Below, piece by piece: positions 1 to 6,314 of a stretch of 16,279 bases of DNA; the stretch's first letter is position 1; every line of letters starts with the position of its first letter. A program made the position numbers and the translations under genes. A model generated the notes under the pieces. The model was not told the DNA's origin and did no database searches. It saw only the letters and a list, made by a program, of their open reading frames with translations. The stretch is from Alphaproteobacteria bacterium. Its GTDB lineage: Bacteria > Pseudomonadota > Alphaproteobacteria > Puniceispirillales > Puniceispirillaceae. Location of the stretch: the NCBI GenBank assembly GCA_011525265.1, contig WTHV01000060.1, positions 1 through 16,279 on the forward strand, read 5' to 3'.

Positions 1-1
1 T

Positions 2-517
2 ATCTCAACATTTGATGATGAGACCTACAAGGTTGATATGTCATGGCCAAAAGGCCTCTCACGTCCTGTATTCTCAGTTGAGCCAGAGCCAGAAAAAGGG
101 GAAGTTCACCCCCTTCGTGCGGCAAGCTTGCGCAATGTTGTTGACCCTTATACAGCGATGCTGATGGCTCTTGCCGACCTTGAAAAAACGGAACGGTGCG
201 AAGGGGTATACCGCGTCTTTGATGGCAGAAGACGCTCAGAGCTTCACCTCAAAGATTTTGGCACAACCACGCTCAAAGCTGACAAGGACTGGGCCTATGA
301 GGGGCCAGCCTCTATTTGTGGTTCTGCAAGCAAGATGATTGGCGGCCATAAGATTAAGAAGAACGGCGATGATGATGAGGAAATGGATTTTGAAAAAATA
401 CAAATTTTCGTCGCACGACCAGATGGCAAAACACTCATGCCTGTGCGCATAGAATTAAACAGCTTCCTCGGCTCGGTCATTGTTCGCTTAAATATGGCTA
501 GCTCTGTCTTCAACTAA
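2..517 (+). CDS. DUF3108 domain-containing protein, 3' part (5' end outside window)
   Basis: The reading frame is open from the first complete codon at position 2, so the gene begins before the window. An internal ATG at 38 is not a convincing start because coding continues upstream of it. The visible 171 residues match the C-terminal part of DUF3108 proteins as I know them: a 'VDPYTAMLMAL' stretch, then a Cys, then 'YRVFDGRRRSEL', and a final beta-rich segment ending 'SFLGSVIVRLN'. DUF3108 proteins are usually exported envelope proteins of unknown function. The signal peptide would lie in the missing part. An acidic run (DDDEEMD) sits in the loop before the last strands. The stop codon (515-517) directly abuts the stop codon of the convergent fba gene, with no room for a separate terminator. 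Family assignment is fairly confident; function is unknown. Confidence 0.72.
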   Translation: MSTFDDETYKVDMSWPKGLSRPVFSVEPEPEKGEVHPLRAASLRNVVDPYTAMLMALADLEKTERCEGVYRVFDGRRRSELHLKDFGTTTLKADKDWAYEGPASICGSASKMIGGHKIKKNGDDDEEMDFEKIQIFVARPDGKTLMPVRIELNSFLGSVIVRLNMASSVFN

Positions 518-1582
518 TTACACTGCAAAGGCAGGATCAAGAGACCCTGAGAGGTAACGGCTTGCCATTTTTTCAAGTGACAGCGGCTTTATCTTATCTG
601 CCCTACCCTCACACCCAAAACGCATAAAACGCTCAGCGCATAAATCTTCCATCGCCTTTGTTGCTGGCACAAGGAATTTACGCAAATCAAATTCTGATGC
701 GTGGTGCTTCGCAATCTTGCGAATAATGCCTGTCATAGCCAAGCGGCAATCTGTATCAATATTGACTTTTCGCACCCCAGATTGAATGCCGCGTTCAATC
801 TCTTCAATAGGCACGCCATAGGTCTGTGGCATCTCACCCCCAAACTCGTTAAAGATATCCTGTAACTCTTGCGGGACAGATGATGAGCCATGCATCACCA
901 AATGAGTGTTCGGCAATTTGCGGTGAATAGCTTCAATGACGTGCATCGCCAAAATATCACCATCAGGCTTGCGGCTAAATTTATAAGCGCCATGACTGGT
1001 TCCCATCGCAATAGCAAGCGCGTCAACCTTGGTCTCTTTCACAAAACTCACAGCTTCGTCAGGGTCTGTCAGAAGCTGATCTTGGCTTAACACCCCTTCT
1101 GCCCCATGCCCGTCTTCTTGATCGCCCATGCCTGTCTCGAGCGACCCTAAGACCCCAAGCTCTCCCTCAATCGAAGCGCCTCTTTTATGTGCCATCTCAG
1201 CAACCGTCTTTGTGATGCGCACATTATACGCATAATCAGCTGGCGTTTTGCCATCAGCCGCTAAAGAGCCATCCATCATCACAGAGGTGAAATCATAATC
1301 AAGCGCACTTTTACAAGTCTGTTCTGAATTGCCATGATCTTGATGCATACATAAAGGAATGGTCGGATACATTTTTGCAAGCGCTTTGATCATATGTTGG
1401 AGCATAATATCACCAGCATAATTGCGCGCCCCGCGTGAGGCTTGCAAAATCACAGGCGCATTGCAGCGCTCTGCTGCGCGCATAATCGCAAGCCCCTGTT
1501 CCATATTATTAATGTTGAAGGCTGGCACACCATAATCATGTTCTGCCGCGTGGTCGAGTAATTGGCGCAATGTGATCATCAT
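518..1582 (-). CDS. fba: Fructose-bisphosphate aldolase, class II, Calvin (CbbA) subtype
   Basis: A cytoplasmic zinc enzyme that reversibly cleaves fructose 1,6-bisphosphate to dihydroxyacetone phosphate and glyceraldehyde 3-phosphate; the subtype also acts on sedoheptulose bisphosphate in Calvin-cycle organisms. Seen from the chosen start: the 'YGVPAFNINNMEQ' N-terminus (residues 17-29), 'QASRGARNYAG' (47-57), the catalytic and zinc motif 'HQDHG' with Asp82 and His83, later metal-site motifs 'GTSHGAY' and 'VMHGSSSVP', and the phosphate-binding 'KVNIDTDCRLAMTG'. The frame is open up to 1654, but the family starts at 'MITLRQLL', and an AAGGAG lies 10 nt before the ATG at 1582. This gives 354 aa, a normal length. 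The ATG at 1579 is an alternative. It lies 52 nt behind fbp on the same strand and is probably cotranscribed with it. Confidence 0.95.
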   Translation of the reverse strand: MMITLRQLLDHAAEHDYGVPAFNINNMEQGLAIMRAAERCNAPVILQASRGARNYAGDIMLQHMIKALAKMYPTIPLCMHQDHGNSEQTCKSALDYDFTSVMMDGSLAADGKTPADYAYNVRITKTVAEMAHKRGASIEGELGVLGSLETGMGDQEDGHGAEGVLSQDQLLTDPDEAVSFVKETKVDALAIAMGTSHGAYKFSRKPDGDILAMHVIEAIHRKLPNTHLVMHGSSSVPQELQDIFNEFGGEMPQTYGVPIEEIERGIQSGVRKVNIDTDCRLAMTGIIRKIAKHHASEFDLRKFLVPATKAMEDLCAERFMRFGCEGRADKIKPLSLEKMASRYLSGSLDPAFAV

Positions 1583-1634
1583 GATAAAAATACTCCTTGA
1601 GAAAGTTTGGGAGGCAAGGCAGTTGAAGGATTTA

Positions 1635-2600
1635 CTATTGGGCAATGCGGGCAATGATGTGTTTCACCTCATCAGCCGAGCCAAAAATAAGAGGGATGCG
1701 TTGATGCAAGCTTGTCGGGGCAATATCGAGAATATCATGCGTCCCTGTTGTGGCACGCCCACCTGCGGCTTCGATTAAAAAGGCCATCGGACTTGCTTCA
1801 TAAATGAGGCGCAAGCGACCTTGCTCATATCCCGTGCGACTATCTTGTGGATATAAAAACACGCCGCCGCGACGGAAAATACGGAACGCATCTGCCACCA
1901 AAGATCCAAGCCACCTCATAGCTGATGTTTTTGCAGCACCGCCAGTACTTCGTTCGGCAATATAGGTTTGAATTGGCGCAGGCCAAAATGCCGCATTTGA
2001 GGCATTTATCGCAAATTCTGTGCTTGAGGCTGGTATCTGCACATCCCACTCAAGGCGGATAAAGCGCCCCTCTTCAGAGAGGGCAAAGGCGGCAACCTCA
2101 TCCCCGAAACTCAGTAAAAGAGCTGTTTGAGGGCCATAGACAAATAGACCTGCCGCTAATTGCTTGCGCCCCATAGGCGGCAAGTCGTTCACGCAATCTT
2201 TCATATCAAAAATTGAAAAGATGGTGCCGATAGTCAGATTTGTATCGATATTGGATGAACCATCAAGCGGGTCACATGCCACACCAATCTGGCCATCTGG
2301 CGTTAAGATTTTGACCTCTGCCTGCTCTTCGGAAAAATAGCGCGCAACACCAGCGGCAGATAGCGCCTCACAAACAAGATCATCGGACATCACATCAAGC
2401 TGTTTTTGACTATCACCATCTTCATTAAGCCCCCCTGCCAAACCACCAAGATTTGGCGTATCAAGGCCATTATTGGCAGCCAATTTTGCGATTTCTATCG
2501 CAGCATCTGCTAATCCCAAAAGGGTATCTGACAGTCCCCCTGGCAAAGATTTATGCTCATAAGCACTGGCAATATAACTTTTAAGGTCAAACATCGTCAT
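1635..2600 (-). CDS. fbp: Fructose-1,6-bisphosphatase, class 1
   Basis: Hydrolyses fructose 1,6-bisphosphate to fructose 6-phosphate in gluconeogenesis or the Calvin cycle, using Mg2+, in the cytoplasm. The 321-aa protein shows the class 1 pattern: 'QKQLDVMSDD' (residues 65-74), acidic 'SEEQ' (90-93), the metal-binding 'CDPLDGSSNID' (109-119), and the C-terminal signature 'GRLRLIYEASPMA' followed by 'FLIEAAGGRATTG'. A GAGGA lies about 6 nt before the ATG at 2600, which supports that start over the ATG two codons later. It is the first gene of a probable fbp-fba pair. A product-substrate couple in adjacent genes is typical of cbbF-cbbA-like arrangements, but no other Calvin-cycle gene is visible, so gluconeogenesis is the minimal interpretation. 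The promoter must lie in the short stretch between the terminators at 2667-2734 and the start; I cannot pick one out. Confidence 0.95.
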   Translation of the reverse strand: MTMFDLKSYIASAYEHKSLPGGLSDTLLGLADAAIEIAKLAANNGLDTPNLGGLAGGLNEDGDSQKQLDVMSDDLVCEALSAAGVARYFSEEQAEVKILTPDGQIGVACDPLDGSSNIDTNLTIGTIFSIFDMKDCVNDLPPMGRKQLAAGLFVYGPQTALLLSFGDEVAAFALSEEGRFIRLEWDVQIPASSTEFAINASNAAFWPAPIQTYIAERSTGGAAKTSAMRWLGSLVADAFRIFRRGGVFLYPQDSRTGYEQGRLRLIYEASPMAFLIEAAGGRATTGTHDILDIAPTSLHQRIPLIFGSADEVKHIIARIAQ

Positions 2601-2666
2601 GAGGCGTCCTCATTCATCACAAGAAAAAGGGGTGGAAAAGGGGAATTTGTAAAATAAAGTGAATAA

Positions 2667-2698
2667 AAAAACTCGGTAAGAAATCTTACCGAGTTTTT
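2667..2698 (-). terminator. Rho-independent terminator, second of a tandem pair behind the BI-1 gene
   Basis: Perfect 14-bp inverted repeat, left arm 2667-2680 and right arm 2685-2698, with a 4-nt loop (AAAT). The arms end in five A and five T, so the hairpin carries a U tract on either strand. The stem core is ACTCGGTAAG. It lies downstream of the Bax-inhibitor-1 gene (- strand) and about 65 nt upstream of fbp, so it should insulate fbp-fba from read-through. Confidence 0.85.
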
Positions 2699-2718
2699 GA
2701 ACTATTTGAAAAAGCAAA

Positions 2719-2734
2719 GCCCCGCTTATGGGGC
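2719..2734 (-). terminator. Short GC hairpin with T-rich tail, first of the tandem terminator pair
   Basis: On the minus strand a GCCCC / GGGGC stem with a 6-nt loop (ATAAGC) is followed directly by TTTGCTTTTTC. It lies 28 nt after the stop codon of the Bax-inhibitor-1 gene and just upstream of the stronger hairpin at 2667-2698. The stem is only 5 bp but all G-C, so it is a plausible weak terminator. Confidence 0.55.
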
Positions 2735-2762
2735 GCCGTTTTATCTGCGCCAAATGTGGCTC

Positions 2763-3482
2763 CTATTCACGATTTCCAAGCAGTCTTACGAGGAACAAGA
2801 ACATATTGATGAAATCAAGATACAAGGTCAAAGCACCAAAGATTGATTTGCGACCTGAGGTCACAGCATCATCACCTGCGGCATACATTGATTTGATTTT
2901 CTGTGTATCATAGGCAGTAAGGCCGGCAAAGATAAGCACACCTACGATCGAAATCAAAAATTCGAATTGCGCAGAAGCGAGGAAAATGTTGACGATTGAT
3001 GCCAAAATCAAGCCAAACACACCAATGATAAGGAATGAGCCCATCGCTGATAGGCTGCGCTTTGTTGTGTAGCCATAGATTGATAGGCCTGCAAAAGCAC
3101 CGGCTGTAATAAAGAATGCCCGTGCGACAGAGGCGCCTGTATAAACAAGCAAAATTGATGCCAATGAGATACCCATCAAAGCAGCATAAGCGTAAAAGCG
3201 ATTACGCGCGCTCGCCGGTGAAATCTTATTGATTGTTGCGCTTAGCCAAAACACCATCGCCAACGGCGCGAACATGATGACATAAGCCAATGGTGAGCCG
3301 AACAATGTTTGGCCAACACCAGGTACAGATAACACAGCCCATTTTGTGGCAAAAGCCGCAAAACCCGTAAAGGCAAGCGCTGTTGTCATATGGTTATAAA
3401 CACCAAGCATGTAAGAACGAAGCCCTACATCCATTGAGGCTGCTTGAGCCGCACTTGGGTTCATGTAACGATTATCTTGCAT
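2763..3482 (-). CDS. Bax inhibitor-1/YccA family membrane protein
   Basis: A 239-aa multi-pass inner-membrane protein. About seven hydrophobic segments can be traced, after a short polar N-terminus containing 'NRYMNPSAAQAAS'. The family pattern is clear in the second half: 'YGYTTKRSLSAMGSFL', 'VGVLIFAGLTAYDTQKIK' and the final amphipathic 'GALTLYLDFINMFLFLVRLLG'. In E. coli the relative YccA is a substrate and modulator of the FtsH protease; BI-1 relatives are described as pH-dependent calcium leak channels. The function here is inferred only from family membership. AGGAG lies 9 nt before the ATG. It appears to be a single-gene unit with its own promoter (3528-3556) and tandem terminators (2667-2734). 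The asparagine/serine-rich N-terminus is typical of alphaproteobacterial members. Confidence 0.9.
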   Translation of the reverse strand: MQDNRYMNPSAAQAASMDVGLRSYMLGVYNHMTTALAFTGFAAFATKWAVLSVPGVGQTLFGSPLAYVIMFAPLAMVFWLSATINKISPASARNRFYAYAALMGISLASILLVYTGASVARAFFITAGAFAGLSIYGYTTKRSLSAMGSFLIIGVFGLILASIVNIFLASAQFEFLISIVGVLIFAGLTAYDTQKIKSMYAAGDDAVTSGRKSIFGALTLYLDFINMFLFLVRLLGNRE

Positions 3483-3527
3483 ATCCCGTGTCTCCTGACA
3501 GTGTTAAAGCAATATTTTTATGCTTTT

Positions 3528-3556
3528 AATGTAGGCGCGAAATGTGTCTATTTCAA
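3528..3556 (-). promoter_or_regulatory. Candidate promoter of the BI-1 gene, with heat-shock-like elements
   Basis: On the minus strand TTGAAA (3551-3556) and TACATT (3528-3533) are separated by exactly 17 nt. The wider sequence reads CTTGAAA ... CCTACATT, which also resembles an RpoH (sigma-32) promoter of the alphaproteobacterial CTTG ... CYTATnT kind. The element lies about 45 nt before the start codon of the gene at 2763-3482. Whether the housekeeping or heat-shock sigma factor reads it cannot be decided from sequence. Confidence 0.5.
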
Positions 3557-3588
3557 GACAAACTTCTCAAATGCGCACCCAATGGCCG

Positions 3589-4749
3589 TTATGCGTTTTC
3601 TTTAGATTCCTCTAAAGCTTTCATCTGTGATTTCCGTAATCTGACGGATTCACTTTTCAGCTGACCGCAAGCTGCCAAAATATCTTGGCCACGCGGCTTA
3701 CGCACAGGGCTTGCATAGCCAGCTTTCATCACGATTTTGGCAAAAGCATCAATCGCCTCTTTTGATGAGCATTCATAAGCTGTCCCAGGCCAAGCATTAA
3801 ACGGTATCAAGTTGATTTTTGACGGAATACCCTTAATCAATTTGACCAAGGCTTTCGCATCTTCTGGGCTATCATTCACACCCTTGATCATCACATATTC
3901 CCACGTCACACGCCGTGCATTCGACAAGACAGGATAACGGCGCACACAATCAATAAGCGTTTTCAGATTATATTTTCGATTAATCGGCACAAGCTCATTG
4001 CGCAACTCATCACGTACAGCATGAAGTGAGATAGCCAAATTCACCCCAAGCTCATCACCGCAGCGCTCAATTTCAGGTACAATCCCAGAGGTTGAGAGTG
4101 TCACACGGCGCTTTGATAAGCCAAGACCCTCGCCCCACATAATCAGCGATAAGGCTTTTTTGACACCTTCATAATTATATAGCGGCTCACCCATCCCCAT
4201 CAAAACGATATTGGTCAAACGTCTATCAGCTTTACCAGCTGGCCAATCACCAAGCTCATCCATTGCAAGCAAAACTTGGCCCGTAATTTCAGCAGGCGTT
4301 AAGTTACGCACCAATCTTTGTGTGCCTGTATGGCAAAAAGAACAAGTCAACGTACAGCCAATCTGGCTAGAGATACATAAGGTGCCCCTATCATCTTCAG
4401 GGATATAGACCATCTCTGCTTCTTGGCCATCATCACAGCGAATAAGCCATTTGATCGTCCCATCTTTTGATGTTTGACGATTTGTGATCATAGGTCTGTC
4501 AGCGTGGAATATCTGAAAGAGAGCGTGGCGGGCCTCTTTGCCAAGCTCTGTCATATCACCAAAATCAGTTTGGCCATGACGCCAGATACGGCGCCATAAT
4601 TGACGGGCGCGAAATTTTGGCAAGCCAATGGCAGTAACGCGCGCTTCAACCTCTTCCATAGACAGGCCAAGTAAGCTTGTGCGCTCTACGGCCGTGCCAT
4701 CATCGCCACGATTAAGATCATCTTGTAATGGCTGTGCCGCTATTTGCAT
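3589..4749 (-). CDS. rlmN: Dual-specificity rRNA/tRNA (adenine-C2)-methyltransferase RlmN
   Basis: Radical-SAM enzyme that methylates C2 of A2503 in 23S rRNA and of A37 in some tRNAs. The 386-aa protein carries all residues expected for catalysis: the iron-sulfur cluster CxxxCxxC at Cys132, Cys136 and Cys139 ('GCTLTCSFCHTG'), the upstream Cys125 in 'TLCISSQ' and the methyl-carrying Cys361 in 'DILAACGQL'. These spacings match E. coli RlmN Cys125/129/132, Cys118 and Cys355. Other family blocks are 'NIVLMGMGEPLYNYEGV', 'VTLSTSGIVPEI' and 'NLAISLHAVRDELRNELVPINRKY'. The start ATG at 4749 lies inside the last codons of the upstream ialB-family gene (ATGCAAATAG). With only a weak GGATAA upstream, translation is probably coupled. 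The ialB-rlmN pair is a familiar alphaproteobacterial order. Confidence 0.96.
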   Translation of the reverse strand: MQIAAQPLQDDLNRGDDGTAVERTSLLGLSMEEVEARVTAIGLPKFRARQLWRRIWRHGQTDFGDMTELGKEARHALFQIFHADRPMITNRQTSKDGTIKWLIRCDDGQEAEMVYIPEDDRGTLCISSQIGCTLTCSFCHTGTQRLVRNLTPAEITGQVLLAMDELGDWPAGKADRRLTNIVLMGMGEPLYNYEGVKKALSLIMWGEGLGLSKRRVTLSTSGIVPEIERCGDELGVNLAISLHAVRDELRNELVPINRKYNLKTLIDCVRRYPVLSNARRVTWEYVMIKGVNDSPEDAKALVKLIKGIPSKINLIPFNAWPGTAYECSSKEAIDAFAKIVMKAGYASPVRKPRGQDILAACGQLKSESVRLRKSQMKALEESKENA

Positions 4750-5294
4750 AATTTATCCAATAACGCCTTTGCCTTGGTAAAGCCCGACAGGGAATATTCA
4801 TCAATTGTCTTATTCCCGCGGCTTGAAATGCCAGTCACAACAAGTTTGCTGCCACGCTTCATGCGGGTCACAAGAGTTGAATCATCTGCCGCATTAAAAG
4901 AATAGGCTCTGTTATCCTGCGTGAATAATGTTGTGTCTTTGCCATCTATGTTAAAGATAACATCACTTTGCTTTTTATATTTATAGCCTGCCAATACAGA
5001 TACAACATTGCGATCAGCATTGCCAAAATGGCTTACAAAAACGCGTGTCTCGCCGCGATTATTGCGATCATAATCACCGCGCAATTTTTTTGGCACTGAT
5101 GACATATAACAGACGCGGCTTGACCCGCTATCATCGCGATACACAGACCAATCTTTAAAGCTGTCCATTTCCACAACCTTCGCAGCAACAGGCGATGAGA
5201 TACCAAACAAAACCATGCCAACAACCAAAAGGCCTGCTTTTAGATTATATTGCGAAAACATTGTCAAAATTTGTGAAGAGAATTTCAAAATCAT
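4740..5294 (-). CDS. Invasion-associated locus B (IalB) family exported protein
   Basis: A 184-aa secreted or periplasmic protein. A hydrophobic signal segment covers about residues 18-34 and a cleavage site is likely after 'SPVAA' (residue 38). The mature part has the IalB pattern: 'FKDWSVYRDD', a conserved Cys62 in 'SRVCYMSSVPK', then 'GSKLVVTGISSRGNKTIDEYSLSGFTKA' near the end, here cited as two halves around 'SSRGNKT'. A second Cys183 is two residues from the C-terminus, so a disulfide with Cys62 is possible. IalB was named in Bartonella for erythrocyte invasion, but the family is widespread in free-living alphaproteobacteria and its general role is unclear. ATG 5294 has GGAAA about 9 nt upstream; ATG 5261 would give a more usual signal peptide but lacks a binding site. 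The gene overlaps rlmN by 10 nt. Confidence 0.85.
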   Translation of the reverse strand: MILKFSSQILTMFSQYNLKAGLLVVGMVLFGISSPVAAKVVEMDSFKDWSVYRDDSGSSRVCYMSSVPKKLRGDYDRNNRGETRVFVSHFGNADRNVVSVLAGYKYKKQSDVIFNIDGKDTTLFTQDNRAYSFNAADDSTLVTRMKRGSKLVVTGISSRGNKTIDEYSLSGFTKAKALLDKLCK

Positions 5295-5342
5295 CTATTT
5301 TTTCCAAAATTTGCTTAAGACACACTCAAAGATTTATCAAAA

Positions 5343-5382
5343 GGCGGTTCTACTAGGTGGCATCCATGCTAGAAACACCGCC
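5343..5382. repeat. Imperfect inverted repeat (hairpin) in the intergenic region
   Basis: Left arm 5343-5356 starts GGCGGT and ends CTAG; right arm 5369-5382 starts CTAG and ends ACCGCC. Eleven of 14 positions pair, around a 12-nt loop that itself contains GCATCCATGC. No T tract follows on either strand, so it is not a typical terminator. It could be an operator or part of a 5' leader or small RNA. Confidence 0.5.
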
Positions 5383-5429
5383 TCATATGGCACTCTTGTA
5401 CCAAAACATCCTTATTTTTGCAAAGATAT

Positions 5430-5441
5430 AACAAGCTTGTT
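5430..5441. repeat. Perfect 12-bp palindrome AACAAGCTTGTT
   Basis: The sequence is identical to its reverse complement over 12 bp and lies in the non-coding region between divergent operons. It is a possible dimeric-regulator site, but one 12-bp palindrome in AT-rich DNA is weak evidence on its own. Confidence 0.35.
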
Positions 5442-5581
5442 CGTCGGCAATAAGGCCAAAATAAGAGGCTTGCTTGTCAATTACATGATTTTCATCTTTC
5501 CATCAGGCAAAAAACCTAGGCAGATTCTCATTCTTGTGCCATCTGCCCTCTAGCATTCGCAGAAAAAACATTATCTTATGG

Positions 5582-5613
5582 TGATAACGTGTGTTTTTTT
5601 GCGTTCGTAGAAA
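5582..5613 (+). promoter_or_regulatory. Tentative ECF-type promoter before the sigma factor gene
   Basis: TGATAA (5582-5587) and TAGAAA (5608-5613) lie 20 nt apart, 39 nt before the proposed start codon. ECF11 sigma factors such as R. sphaeroides RpoE read promoters with a TGATCC-like -35 and a TA-rich -10 and usually autoregulate. The match here is partial and the spacer is slightly long, so this is a guess. Confidence 0.2.
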
Positions 5614-5652
5614 CAATATAAGTGAGTTAAAACAACAGCTTGGGTGCAAAGG

Positions 5653-6303
5653 ATGGAAAACCTTTCCGACATACGGAAAAATAACCTTGTTTCCGCTGAC
5701 ACATCGGCGTTTAATGAAGGCATGGGAACCGGTATTGTAAATGACAATATCAACAGCCGTGCAGAATTAGACGCGCTGTTGGTAAGGGTTGGGCAGCATA
5801 AAGATAAAACTGCCTTCGCATCTTTGTTTTCTTACTTTGCACCACGATTAAAGTCTTTTCTGCTCCGTCTTGGAACAGATATGTCAACAGCTGAAGAGCT
5901 AGCACAAGAGGCGATGATCATGGTGTGGCGTAGGGCAGAGACCTTTGATCCTGCGCAAGCAGGGGCAAGCACCTGGATTTTTACAATCGCACGAAACAAG
6001 CGCATTGACCGCCTTCGTAAAGATGGCAGACCACTACCTGATTTGCTCGATCCGGCAATGATGCCAGACCAGCCAGAAACAGGCCTAGAGGCTGTGAATC
6101 GCGTAGAAGAAGAAGATAAATTACGTCAAGCAATGAAAAAATTGCCTGAAGAGCAAGCCAAAATGATCTTTGCTGCGTATTACGAAGAGAAGTCACATAG
6201 AGAGATATCTGAAGAGAGCGGCTTGCCGCTTGGCACAGTCAAGTCTCGCATAAGGTTAGCTTTGTCACGTTTACGGGCTAATTTGGATGAATTTGAAAGG
6301 TAG
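5653..6303 (+). CDS. rpoE: ECF RNA polymerase sigma factor, ECF11 (RpoE/ChrR-associated) type
   Basis: A group 4 sigma factor of about 216 aa. Region 2 is seen in 'AFASLFSYFAPRLKSFLLRLG', 'AEELAQEAMIMVWRRAETFDP' and 'STWIFTIARNKRIDRLRK'. Region 4 is seen in 'LRQAMKKLPEEQAKMIFAAYYEEKSHREI' (two halves around 'EEQAK') and the helix-turn-helix 'SGLPLGTVKSRIRLALSRLR'. The 'APRLKSFLLRLG' wording and the ChrR-like partner behind it point to the ECF11 group, which in R. sphaeroides responds to singlet oxygen. The start is uncertain. A GTG at 5644, ATG at 5653 and ATG at 5722 are in frame and none has a well-spaced ribosome binding site (AAAGG abuts 5653; GAAGG lies 1 nt before 5722). The stop codon overlaps or precedes the next gene by a few nt, so the two are cotranscribed. 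Confidence 0.92.
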   Translation: MENLSDIRKNNLVSADTSAFNEGMGTGIVNDNINSRAELDALLVRVGQHKDKTAFASLFSYFAPRLKSFLLRLGTDMSTAEELAQEAMIMVWRRAETFDPAQAGASTWIFTIARNKRIDRLRKDGRPLPDLLDPAMMPDQPETGLEAVNRVEEEDKLRQAMKKLPEEQAKMIFAAYYEEKSHREISEESGLPLGTVKSRIRLALSRLRANLDEFER

Positions 6304-6314
6304 TGCTGGTTTCC

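Larger units (their letters stand above)
5295..5652. other. Long divergent intergenic region between the ialB-family gene and the ECF sigma gene
   Basis: About 358 nt with no gene I can support. A frame open on the plus strand across part of it begins inside the ialB-family gene on the other strand and has no ribosome binding site or recognisable product. The region holds an imperfect hairpin (5343-5382), a perfect 12-bp palindrome (5430-5441), a short TTATC/GATAA inverted repeat (5571-5587) and a T7 run (5594-5600). It must contain promoters for both flanking operons. No strong housekeeping-type promoter stood out. Confidence 0.6.

Noticed and set aside
1583..1654. Upstream extension of the aldolase frame to an ATG at 1654
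   Set aside because: It would overlap the end of fbp and add 24 residues unlike the family N-terminus, whereas ATG 1582 has a good AAGGAG and matches the usual start.
5215..5553. Plus-strand open frame of 112 codons across the start of the ialB-family gene and the intergenic region
   Set aside because: It begins inside the opposite-strand gene, has no ribosome binding site, and its translation resembles no protein family; the region is better read as non-coding.
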